A DNA stretch of 10,615 bases from Micropepsaceae bacterium (GTDB taxonomy: Bacteria > Pseudomonadota > Alphaproteobacteria > Micropepsales > Micropepsaceae): contig JANWHR010000274.1 of assembly GCA_025450355.1 (NCBI GenBank), forward strand, positions 1 through 10,615. The letters run 5' to 3'. Every line of letters starts with the position of its first letter. Within the stretch, counting starts at the first letter, position 1. Shown one piece after another: positions 1 through 6,523 of this stretch. The position numbers and the translations under genes were made by a program. Under the pieces are notes generated by a model, which saw only the letters and a program-made list of their open reading frames with translations, did no database searches and was not told the origin of the DNA.

Positions 1-1
1 G

Positions 2-313
2 CAACTGGACGGGGCTGTTGCCCGCGAGCAACAACGCGGTGCGGATTCGATAATCGCCCGTCTGGCGATGCCACGGATCCTCGAAGGGCTCCAATTGCGC
101 CGCCAGAATATCGAAAAAACCCGGGTCGAACTGGAACGCGACCGGGAGCGGCTGGAATCCGAATTTGCAGCGGCAACCGAGGAACTGCGGGCCGCGGAAT
201 TTGCGGAGGCCGAACGCCGGCGGCGCAGCGCGCAAACTGCCGCCGTGGTGGCGGATTTCCGGCAACAGGAACAGTTTGCCAAGCGCCATCTGCGGCGCCA
301 CGCGATGCGCTGA
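2..313 (+). CDS. fliJ: C-terminal part of a FliJ-like flagellar export chaperone (5' end outside window)
   Basis: The reading frame is open from the window edge to a TGA at 311-313, giving about 103 residues of a protein whose start lies upstream. The visible part is highly charged and almost continuously helical, rich in Glu, Arg, Gln and Ala with heptad-like spacing (for example EKTRVELERDRERLESEF). This is the texture of a long antiparallel coiled coil. FliJ proteins have this character; they are small soluble proteins of the flagellar type III export apparatus that act with the ATPase FliI. Size and composition fit the second half of an alphaproteobacterial FliJ, and no other domain is visible. 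FliJ diverges rapidly and composition is weak evidence, so another coiled-coil protein is possible. The stop lies 61 bases before mnmA on the same strand, so the two may be co-transcribed. Confidence 0.5.
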   Translation, partial: QLDGAVAREQQRGADSIIARLAMPRILEGLQLRRQNIEKTRVELERDRERLESEFAAATEELRAAEFAEAERRRRSAQTAAVVADFRQQEQFAKRHLRRHAMR

Positions 314-374
314 TCCGGAATGGCCGGGCGGTGCGCTTGCACCTCCATGACCGGCCTCTATATTCCCGCCCGCC

Positions 375-1484
375 ATGACTGTTGGAACGGGAAAGCCGCG
401 CGTCGTTGTCGCCATGTCCGGGGGCGTGGATTCCTCGGTAGCCGCCGGAATCCTGGTGCGCCGGCATTACGATGTCGTCGGCGTTACACTTCAGCTTTAC
501 GACCACGGCGCGGCGCTAAACAGGAAAGGCGCATGCTGCGCCGGACGCGACATTCACGACGCGAAACGCGTGGCGGAGCGGTTGGAAATCCCGCATTACG
601 TGCTGGATTACGAGGAGAGATTCCGCCGCGCCGTTATGGATGATTTCGCCGATGCCTACCTGCGCGGCGAGACACCGATCCCCTGTGTGCGGTGCAACCA
701 GCGGATCAAATTCGGCGACCTGCTTGCGCTTGCGCGCGAGCTTGGTGCGGAAATGCTGGCGACCGGCCATTATGTACGAAAGATCGACACTGCAGATGGT
801 CCGGAGCTGCATTGTGCGGCGGACGCGAGGCGCGACCAAAGCTACTTTCTGTTCGCGACCACCCGAGATCAACTTGGACTGCTCCATTTCCCCATCGGAG
901 ACATGCCGAAGGAGAAGGTGCGCGAAATCGCGCGCGACCTACAGTTGTCCACGGCCGAAAAACCGGATTCCCAGGATATCTGCTTTGTGCCGGAGGGCCG
1001 TTATGCGGAGATCGTCCGTCGTATCCGTCGGGACACGGATAGCGCTGGTGAAATCGTGGATGAGGACGGCCGGATTCTGGGGGCGCATTCCGGAGTCATT
1101 CAGTTCACGGTCGGGCAGCGCAAAAGACTGGGTATTTCCGGTAATCGCGAGCCGCTGTTTGTGACGCGCATTGACCCGGCGGCACGGACAATTGTGGTCG
1201 GGCCACGTGAATCCCTCCGCCAGCGGACGTTCACCGTCGCGGACGTCAACTGGCTGGGTGCTCCGAACAGCCGTTCGGTGACATGTTCGGTGAAAGTGCG
1301 TTCAACGCGCCCCCCCGCCGCTGCTGAGGTTGACTTGCGTGAGGACCGCACCGCCAAAGTCCGCCTGACTGGTGACGGCGATACCATCGCCCCGGGCCAG
1401 GCCTGCGTGTTTTACGAGAGCGGCGGCACCCGCCTTCTGGGCGGCGGCTGGATCACCCGCCCACAACCGGCTACCGGAACCTGA
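375..1484 (+). CDS. mnmA: tRNA-specific 2-thiouridylase MnmA
   Basis: MnmA activates the C2 carbonyl of the wobble uridine (U34) in tRNA-Lys, -Glu and -Gln with ATP and inserts sulfur delivered by a persulfide relay; it acts in the cytoplasm. The protein has 369 residues, normal for the family. The N-terminal PP-loop ATP-binding motif SGGVDSS is at residues 15-21. The catalytic cysteines are in PCVRCN (Cys104, with Cys107 nearby) and DSQDICFV (Cys203). Other family blocks are ATGHYV (129-134), DQSYFL (154-159), FTVGQRKRLG (244-253) and the C-terminal barrel block APGQACVFYE (339-348). The segment GAALNRKGACCAGRDIHDAK (45-64) resembles alphaproteobacterial versions. The ATG at 375 places the PP-loop at the usual distance from the N terminus, although its ribosome binding site is weak. 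The last 14 bases overlap the end of the convergent gene on the other strand. Confidence 0.96.
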   Translation: MTVGTGKPRVVVAMSGGVDSSVAAGILVRRHYDVVGVTLQLYDHGAALNRKGACCAGRDIHDAKRVAERLEIPHYVLDYEERFRRAVMDDFADAYLRGETPIPCVRCNQRIKFGDLLALARELGAEMLATGHYVRKIDTADGPELHCAADARRDQSYFLFATTRDQLGLLHFPIGDMPKEKVREIARDLQLSTAEKPDSQDICFVPEGRYAEIVRRIRRDTDSAGEIVDEDGRILGAHSGVIQFTVGQRKRLGISGNREPLFVTRIDPAARTIVVGPRESLRQRTFTVADVNWLGAPNSRSVTCSVKVRSTRPPAAAEVDLREDRTAKVRLTGDGDTIAPGQACVFYESGGTRLLGGGWITRPQPATGT

Positions 1485-2325
1485 TGGACTTTTCGGTCGG
1501 GATGGCGAATTCCGGAATTCCGATTGCGACGTCATTTTCGGCGCAGACTTCCTCGTCCAGAAGATTGTCCTTTGCCACAGGATCATGCACGCCGTTCGGC
1601 CCGCCCACACCGCGATAGGTCTCAATTCCCGTCCACGGCATCGTGAACGCACCCGGGTCGTCCACGGTAAAGCGTACTTCCAGATTCTTGCCGCCGCGCG
1701 CGTCGCGCACCACCCGGATGCGCTCCACAACGTGCTCCTTTACCGTGTGCGGGGTGTGGAATACGTCCACGGGCGTCCTGTCATTCAGACCAATGGTGTC
1801 CACGACCAGCGTATCGCCTTCGAAATGGCCGATCGAATCTCCGTACCAGGAGGGTTGCGGGTTGGGCAGATGGGGTTTGTTCAGGTGCACGATGCGAACC
1901 TGATGATCGCGCGCGTGCAGAAAGACGACGTAATCCTTCGTCTGAACCACCTGCAAGGCCAGCGGATGTGTCCAGTAATTCGGCACGCCGGAGGGGAAGC
2001 AGGTTTCCTGCTGCGAGGGAATACGATGACCGCTCTTCGCCGCCTCATTCGCCTTCTTCAACGCGTCCGCGACCCAAGCCTGCAGCGCCGGATTGGTTGT
2101 ATCCGCTTCGTGCACCAGGAACTGGCCCATGGCCCGCATCTGGGCAATGGTCTTCACATCGTGGACGGGGCCAGCGCCACCCTCTGGCGGGGCGGCAAAA
2201 CCAAGGCTGAAACCATGCGTCCAGAATCCGTTCAGGTCGGGCGTCTGCGCCGTCTGCGAATCCGCCGGCGCCGCGACGAGCACGCCCGTTGCGACCGTAA
2301 CCAAAAAGGAAATAAGCCGGCTCAT
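1471..2325 (-). CDS. Secreted protein of an uncharacterised GHxEGDTLVV family, copy 1
   Basis: This gene encodes 284 residues with no function I can name. An N-terminal Sec signal peptide (MSRLISFLVTVATGVLVAAP then an ADSQ-like cleavage region) points to the periplasm. Mature-region landmarks are DLNGFW (30-35), CFPSGVP with Cys109, SWYGDSIGHFEGDTLVVDT (159-177), GLNDRT (179-184), PH (192-193), VERIR (200-204), DDPGAFTMPW (222-231) and VCAEN with Cys261. The same ordered landmarks occur in the two other copies in this window (3032-2322 and 6524-7354); copy 1 is closer to the 6524 copy, sharing TLVVDTIGLNDRT exactly. The two conserved cysteines would suit a disulfide. It is the last gene of the leftward operon. 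Its ATG overlaps the preceding gene's TGA as ATGA (2322-2325), and an AAGGGGG tract lies just upstream. Its TAG overlaps the 3' end of mnmA. Confidence 0.88.
   Translation of the reverse strand: MSRLISFLVTVATGVLVAAPADSQTAQTPDLNGFWTHGFSLGFAAPPEGGAGPVHDVKTIAQMRAMGQFLVHEADTTNPALQAWVADALKKANEAAKSGHRIPSQQETCFPSGVPNYWTHPLALQVVQTKDYVVFLHARDHQVRIVHLNKPHLPNPQPSWYGDSIGHFEGDTLVVDTIGLNDRTPVDVFHTPHTVKEHVVERIRVVRDARGGKNLEVRFTVDDPGAFTMPWTGIETYRGVGGPNGVHDPVAKDNLLDEEVCAENDVAIGIPEFAIPTEKSIRFR
1507..1520. repeat. 14-bp perfect palindrome inside the 3' end of copy 1
   Basis: GAATTCCGGAATTC is its own reverse complement. It sits inside the coding end of the 2325-1471 gene, about 25 bases past the mnmA stop. It has no loop, so it would act as a protein-binding site if anything. 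Coding constraint or chance could explain it. Confidence 0.3.
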
Positions 2326-3032
2326 CGGGGTACCCCCTTCACCCGCGAAAGGTCGCGGTGTTTCTCGCCGCAGGTAAACGATGTGTCGAACCGCACCTCC
2401 GGATTAAGCTCATAGACGAACCGGGCTGTCCACGGCCGCGTGAACATCACGGGATCCTCGATCGTCGCAACATCTTCCAGCGATTTTCCGCCATTGATCT
2501 TGCGAAGACGCTCGGTCACGCGCAGCCGGTCGCTATGCGGCACACCGCTCGCGTCCACGAAGGTTTTCTCGTTAAACCCCTTTGTCAGCACCACCAACGT
2601 GTCGCCTTCCCAATGGCCAAATGAATTGCCCGAATAATAGGGATAGGCGGCAAGCTCCTCATCCGTTGCGACGGGCCGGTCCAGCGGAATGCTCCGGAAG
2701 ACGTGGTTCTGTTCGTAGAAGATCGTCGCGAAACCCGGCGATTCGAAAATCTGGAACGGATAAGGCGTCGCCAAAATCCGGGGAACGCCATCGGGGACGC
2801 AATATTTTCGGGCGGCATCTTCGATTGTACCGTTGGCGAGCCCCGCCGCGTTCTTCCGAAATGCTTCCGCACCTGCGGCCGTGAACGGGATCGCACTGCC
2901 GTCCTGCGGCCGGATTTGCATGCTGTAGCTGTTGGCCCACCAAATGCCGGAGACATCCCCCTCGGCGGCGCCTGCCGCGTATGGCGCAACGGAGGCGCAG
3001 ATCGCCGCAAACAGTAATGGCCCCGGCTTCAT
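2322..3032 (-). CDS. Secreted protein of the GHxEGDTLVV family, copy 2 (shorter)
   Basis: I place the start at 3032, not at the upstream in-frame start at 3275. The 3032 ATG begins a clean Sec signal peptide (MKPGPLLFAAICASVAPYAA then GAAE) and overlaps the amidohydrolase stop as ATGA, while the extra 81 upstream residues are low-complexity read-through of the amidohydrolase gene. The 236-residue protein is shorter than its paralogs. It keeps the landmarks DVSGIW (26-31), CVPDGVP with Cys78, SFGHWEGDTLVV (137-148), GFNEKT (152-157), GVPHS (163-167), VTERLR (172-177), IEDPVMFTRPW (191-201) and Cys221 in TCGEK. The motif differs from the other two copies in reading TLVVLTKGFNEKT, so it is the most divergent member. 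Its function is unknown. It lacks a strong ribosome binding site, so translation probably depends on coupling to the amidohydrolase. Confidence 0.86.
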   Translation of the reverse strand: MKPGPLLFAAICASVAPYAAGAAEGDVSGIWWANSYSMQIRPQDGSAIPFTAAGAEAFRKNAAGLANGTIEDAARKYCVPDGVPRILATPYPFQIFESPGFATIFYEQNHVFRSIPLDRPVATDEELAAYPYYSGNSFGHWEGDTLVVLTKGFNEKTFVDASGVPHSDRLRVTERLRKINGGKSLEDVATIEDPVMFTRPWTARFVYELNPEVRFDTSFTCGEKHRDLSRVKGVPR

Positions 3033-4105
3033 ATTTTCAGCAGCCGGGTCATATTGCCGCCGAGAATGGCTTCCTTTTCGCCGCTGTCCAGGTACTTCGC
3101 ATTGACGATGACATCGATCGTGTCGGGCCAATTGAACGGCATATCCGATCCATACACGATCTGACCCGGACCCATCTCCGCCACCAGATGGCGCATGCCT
3201 TCGTCGGTAAATACCATCGAGTCCGCGATGATCTGTGACTTCAGGTAGCTCGCCGGTGATTTTTTGTTTGCGCACTTCGCGGTTGGCCGGACTTCACACG
3301 CCACATTGGTGCGCCCAAGATAGGCCGGAAGATAGCCAGCCGCATGCGCGCCGCAGATCTTCAGCCCCGGGAATCGATCCAGCGTTCCGTCGTAGATCAT
3401 CTTTGCCAGGAACAGCGTCGTCTCGAACGGATTCCCGATAATGTTGCCGAGATCGCCGCGGCCTTCAAACGCCTTCTCCTGAACGATTCCATCGGCGTTC
3501 GTCGGGTGCATGAAAATCGGAACATCGAGTTCTTCGGCCTTGCGCCAGAACGGATCGTATTTTTCGGATGACGGTATTTCGCCGCTCTTCATCGTTCCGA
3601 CGGAAGCGCCGTGCAGCCCGAGCGTTTTGACCGCGTATTCAAGCTGTTCTGCCGCCAGATCGGGATGCTGGAGCGCGGGTGAGGTCAGGCCGGCGAAGCG
3701 GTCGGAATGCCCGCGGCACCAGTCGGAAACCCCCTCATCATGCACGCGCACAATTTTCGCCGCGAGATCGCGGTCGGCCGCGTACCACCAGTAATCGTTG
3801 ATGCTCAAGACCTGCATGTCGATGCCGCGGCGGTCCATGCGGTCAAGCCGCGCCTGCGCCGACTTTGCCATGTCCTGATTGGCCGGAAACCGTCCCTTCA
3901 GCGAAGTGCCGGCGAGGACTTCCTGGGCTTTGGGAATCACGATGTGGCCGTGGATGTCGATCACCTTCACCTGTTTCCCGTCCACGCGGACGATTTTCCT
4001 TTGTTCGGCTGCGCGCACGGGCAGCCGGGCGAATGCCGCGGCCGCTCCGGCCGCGACTGTTCCGGCGACAAAGGTGCGGCGGGTAAATTTCGGATTGCTG
4101 TTCAT
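3029..4105 (-). CDS. Tat-exported amidohydrolase of the ACMSD-like (Amidohydro_2) family
   Basis: This encodes a 358-residue metal-dependent TIM-barrel hydrolase or decarboxylase related to aminocarboxymuconate-semialdehyde decarboxylase. Expected metal and catalytic residues are visible: DIHGH (50-54, with His52 and His54), FMHP (His200), CGAHAAG (His254) and YGSDMPFNW (Asp321). The C terminus ILGGNMTRLLKI is typical of the family. Members decarboxylate or hydrolyse aromatic and other carboxylated substrates; the substrate here is unknown. The N terminus carries a twin-arginine signal (FTRRTFVAGTVAAGAAAAFA), predicting folded export to the periplasm, unlike classical cytoplasmic ACMSD. I chose the ATG at 4105 over a TTG at 4126 because GGGAGGG lies 6 bases upstream and the Tat motif then sits near the N terminus. 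It follows the PQQ dehydrogenase by 43 bases and overlaps the next gene by ATGA (3029-3032). Confidence 0.9.
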   Translation of the reverse strand: MNSNPKFTRRTFVAGTVAAGAAAAFARLPVRAAEQRKIVRVDGKQVKVIDIHGHIVIPKAQEVLAGTSLKGRFPANQDMAKSAQARLDRMDRRGIDMQVLSINDYWWYAADRDLAAKIVRVHDEGVSDWCRGHSDRFAGLTSPALQHPDLAAEQLEYAVKTLGLHGASVGTMKSGEIPSSEKYDPFWRKAEELDVPIFMHPTNADGIVQEKAFEGRGDLGNIIGNPFETTLFLAKMIYDGTLDRFPGLKICGAHAAGYLPAYLGRTNVACEVRPTAKCANKKSPASYLKSQIIADSMVFTDEGMRHLVAEMGPGQIVYGSDMPFNWPDTIDVIVNAKYLDSGEKEAILGGNMTRLLKI

Positions 4106-4111
4106 CTGCGG

Positions 4112-4118
4112 CCCTCCC
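4112..4118 (-). promoter_or_regulatory. Ribosome binding site fixing the amidohydrolase start
   Basis: On the minus strand this reads GGGAGGG, 6 bases before the ATG at 4105. It supports that ATG over the upstream TTG at 4126, which would place this purine tract inside the coding region. Confidence 0.7.
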
Positions 4119-4148
4119 AAAGCCAATTGCGTATCGTTCGCCGCACCA

Positions 4149-5810
4149 TCATTGCGGCATCAGCGCGAAAGTCCACATCGAGCCGCCGGACGGCATGATT
4201 TTTGATGCATAGCGGGTGGCCAATACGCCGCCAAGACCCGATGCGATGCTGACGTATTGCCGGCCCTTGTGCATGTAAGTGATCGCCGTCGAGTTCACGC
4301 TCGATCCGGTCTGGAACTGCCAGAGTTGCTTGCCGGTCTTCTCGTCCAGCGCAATGAATTCACCGGTCAGCTTTCCGGTGAAGATCAGGCCACCACCCGT
4401 CGCCAGCATGCCTGCCGAAGCCGGCAGATTGACCAGCGGCATTTCCCATTTTTTTTCCCCGGTCAAAGGATCGATGGCGAGAAAATGTCCGAGCACATCC
4501 CCGGGTTTGGTTTCCGGCTGCCGCGCTGAGACGCCGGTAGAGTTCTCCCCGAGAACGTCTTCTTTGGCGTTGGGGTCGATTTTTTGCAGACGTGGCACAT
4601 CCCAACTACTGGCGTAAACCAGCCCGGTGCGCGGATCGAAGGCTGAGGGCACCGCATTGGTGCCGCGTGACGGCAAAATCTCGACCTCTTCTCCGGCGGC
4701 AAATCGCTTGTAGATGTCGCTCAATACCGGCCGGCCGGTCTGCATGTCGATTTTCGACGCCCAATTCACCCGCGTGTAGGGATGGGCGGCGATCAGTTTG
4801 CAGTTGGTGCGGTCCAGCACATACAGAAAGCCATTCTTGTTGGTCTGGATCATCACCTTGCGCGTCTGACCGTTGATCGTCATATCCGCGAGAATCTGCT
4901 CGTCCGTGGCATCGACGTCATAAACGTCGTTTGGCGTGTACTGATAATAACAGACGAGCTCACCGGTTTTGGGCCGGATCGCAAGCACGCTATTCGTGTA
5001 CAGACTGTCCATGCCCTGGCGAGGCCGTGGATCATACGGTTCGGCATTGCCGACGCCCCAATAAACCAGATCGAGTTCCGGATCGTAGGAACCGGAGCGC
5101 CAGGTCGGGCCGCCGCCCTGCGACCAGGCGTTACTGCCCTTCGGCCAGGTTTCGGAGCCCGGCTCGCCCGGCGCAGGAATCGTGTACCGGCGCCAGAGCT
5201 TTTTGCCGGTGTCGGGATCCCACCCGTCGAGAAACCCGCGCGTCGTGGATTCGCCGCCCGCCACTCCGGAAATCAGCACGCCGTTGGCAACGATGGGACC
5301 GCCCGTGGAGTAAAATCCATCCTTCATGTCGGCGTATTTCTGGTTCCATGCTTCCTTGCCGGTTTTCATGTCCAGCGCGACGACGTGATTGTCGATCGTC
5401 ACCCGGAAGACTTTGCCGTGATAGATCGTGGCTGCGCCGCGATTGTACACCGCGCGCTGAACCGGCTTTTCCAGTTTCACCGGCGTGCGCCAGATCTGGC
5501 GGCCGGTATCCACGTCGATCGCAATCGTCCACTTGCTGTTCACCACATACATGACGCCGTTGAACACAGTCGGCTGCGCCAGTTCGCCCTGATCATTCAT
5601 CAGACTGGTATTCCAGATCGGCACCAGACGCCGCACGTTGGAGGCGTTGATCTGATCGGCCGGGCTGTAACTCTTCCGGTCGAAGCCCATGCTCTGTGTG
5701 GTGACGTTTTCCGGATTTTTGCCGTCATTGTTGAGGTCTTTGTCGGTCTGCGCAAATCCGGCCATGGGCCAAAGCGCAAGGAATGCTGCACAAAGCGGAA
5801 TTTTTCTCAT
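4149..5810 (-). CDS. Periplasmic PQQ-dependent alcohol dehydrogenase-like quinoprotein, first copy
   Basis: This 553-residue beta-propeller quinoprotein resembles the methanol/ethanol dehydrogenase family, which oxidises alcohols or aldehydes in the periplasm using PQQ and a metal ion. It has a Sec signal peptide (MRKIPLCAAFLALWPMAGFA) and repeated propeller blocks such as DVDTGRQIWRTP, DMKTGKEAW, DPDTGKKLWR, DPLTGEKKWE and DEKTGKQLW. Predicted metal ligands are Glu187 (AGGESTTRG), Asn255 (GVGNAEP) and Asp298, with a second Asp at 300 (YDVDATDE). Trp237 in GGGPTW is the likely PQQ-stacking residue, and NKNGFLYVLDR (324-334) is a family block. The adjacent-cysteine pair usually found before NRG is absent (QRAVYNRG). 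No heme-binding CxxCH is present, so an outside electron acceptor is needed. The start has GGAGG 6 bases upstream (5817-5821). It is the first gene of the leftward operon. A non-PQQ-binding relative is possible. Confidence 0.9.
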   Translation of the reverse strand: MRKIPLCAAFLALWPMAGFAQTDKDLNNDGKNPENVTTQSMGFDRKSYSPADQINASNVRRLVPIWNTSLMNDQGELAQPTVFNGVMYVVNSKWTIAIDVDTGRQIWRTPVKLEKPVQRAVYNRGAATIYHGKVFRVTIDNHVVALDMKTGKEAWNQKYADMKDGFYSTGGPIVANGVLISGVAGGESTTRGFLDGWDPDTGKKLWRRYTIPAPGEPGSETWPKGSNAWSQGGGPTWRSGSYDPELDLVYWGVGNAEPYDPRPRQGMDSLYTNSVLAIRPKTGELVCYYQYTPNDVYDVDATDEQILADMTINGQTRKVMIQTNKNGFLYVLDRTNCKLIAAHPYTRVNWASKIDMQTGRPVLSDIYKRFAAGEEVEILPSRGTNAVPSAFDPRTGLVYASSWDVPRLQKIDPNAKEDVLGENSTGVSARQPETKPGDVLGHFLAIDPLTGEKKWEMPLVNLPASAGMLATGGGLIFTGKLTGEFIALDEKTGKQLWQFQTGSSVNSTAITYMHKGRQYVSIASGLGGVLATRYASKIMPSGGSMWTFALMPQ

Positions 5811-5960
5811 GATCGGCCTCCGGAATCGCGGCTTGCAGTACGTCGGCAGCTCTGCCCATCATAACCGGCTGCAGTGCCGCACAGAAGCGCCGGATTCCAT
5901 GCTCAGCCGTTGCGGCCCTGTGCTATGCTTTTACGGCAAAGCAAAAAGGGAGAGCTTGCA
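5811..5960. promoter_or_regulatory. Divergent intergenic region between the two operons
   Basis: This 150-base gap separates the starts of two divergent operons and must hold promoters for both unless transcription enters from outside. On the minus strand, TATGAT (5858-5863) is a good -10-like hexamer about 48 bases before the 5810 ATG, but the matching -35 position is poor (TTCTGT). On the plus strand TATGCT (5924-5929) is a weaker -10-like match without a clear -35. A CTGCAG palindrome lies near 5869-5874. I see no convincing long operator, and no regulator gene is encoded in the window. Confidence 0.4.
5948..5954 (+). promoter_or_regulatory. Ribosome binding site fixing the VOC gene start
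   Basis: GGGAGAG lies 6 bases before the ATG at 5961. The frame is also open upstream to an ATG at 5874, but only the 5961 start places the hydrophobic signal at the extreme N terminus and has this purine tract in front of it. Confidence 0.7.
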
Positions 5961-6464
5961 ATGCGCGGAATTGTTCTGTTCGTGGCTGGCATGTTGGCGG
6001 GCGGATTCGCGGTCAGCGCCGCGGTCGGCCAAAACCACAGCTCAAGTCCCAATCACGGCATTGTCGGCCTCAACCATGTCGCGATCAGCGTGCCTGATCT
6101 CGAAAAGGCGGTCGATTTCTATACCAAAACCATGGGTTTCCCCGAGGCATTTCGCGTGAAGAACGCCAAGGGCGAATTGCAGCTGGTCTATGTGCAGATC
6201 AGCAAGGGCACTTTCATCGAACTGCTGCCGGCGAGCGTCCAGCGCCCGCCCGGGTTGAACCATTTCGGCCTCTACGTGGACAACATGGCCGACGCGACGG
6301 CCATGTTCAAAGCGCGCGGCGCCAATGTCGGCCCGATCATCACCACCAGCCCGACCAAGGCTGTCCTGTCCAATATTCTGGACCTGAACGGCAACCGTAT
6401 CGAGCTTGCCGAACTGCCCCCGCAATCTCTGCACCATCAGGCCATGGACCGCTGGCAGCCATAA
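5961..6464 (+). CDS. Exported VOC (glyoxalase/dioxygenase-fold) metalloprotein
   Basis: This 167-residue protein is a single vicinal-oxygen-chelate unit of two beta-alpha-beta-beta-beta modules. The first begins GLNHVAISVPDLEKAVDFY and the second GLNHFGLYVDNMADATAMF. All four usual metal ligands are in place: His39, Glu87 (FIELLP), His101 and Glu148 (NRIELAEL). An active divalent-metal enzyme such as a lyase, isomerase, epimerase or ring-cleaving dioxygenase is therefore plausible, but the reaction cannot be specified. The N terminus (MRGIVLFVAGMLAGGFAVSA then AVGQN) is a signal peptide or membrane anchor, which is unusual because most VOC enzymes are cytoplasmic. It is the first gene of the rightward operon, 59 bases before the next gene. 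Export would place it with the surrounding periplasmic oxidation proteins, where it may act on the product of a dehydrogenase. Confidence 0.88.
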   Translation: MRGIVLFVAGMLAGGFAVSAAVGQNHSSSPNHGIVGLNHVAISVPDLEKAVDFYTKTMGFPEAFRVKNAKGELQLVYVQISKGTFIELLPASVQRPPGLNHFGLYVDNMADATAMFKARGANVGPIITTSPTKAVLSNILDLNGNRIELAELPPQSLHHQAMDRWQP

Positions 6465-6523
6465 CCTGCAAAAGACCGCCTGCGCTGAATGAGGACACCG
6501 GCGCACAAATCCGGAGGCATGAC

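Noticed and set aside
2327..2336. The palindrome GGGGTACCCC near the copy 1 start.
   Set aside because: It has no loop to form a hairpin, sits in coding sequence, and is short enough to occur by chance in GC-rich DNA.
1372..2415. A 347-codon plus-strand frame spanning the mnmA end and copy 1.
   Set aside because: It overlaps two better-supported genes on both strands and has no plausible protein features.
3033..3275. An 81-residue N-terminal extension of copy 2.
   Set aside because: It lies inside the amidohydrolase gene in another frame, would bury the signal peptide internally, and ignores the ATGA start.
4782..5864. A 360-codon plus-strand open frame opposite the first quinoprotein gene.
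   Set aside because: It is antisense to a gene with full family motifs, shows no domain, and extends only as far as codon bias in the true gene keeps the opposite frame open.
5874..5960. A longer N terminus for the VOC protein.
   Set aside because: The extension has no family similarity, displaces the signal peptide, and the 5961 ATG has its own GGGAGAG site.
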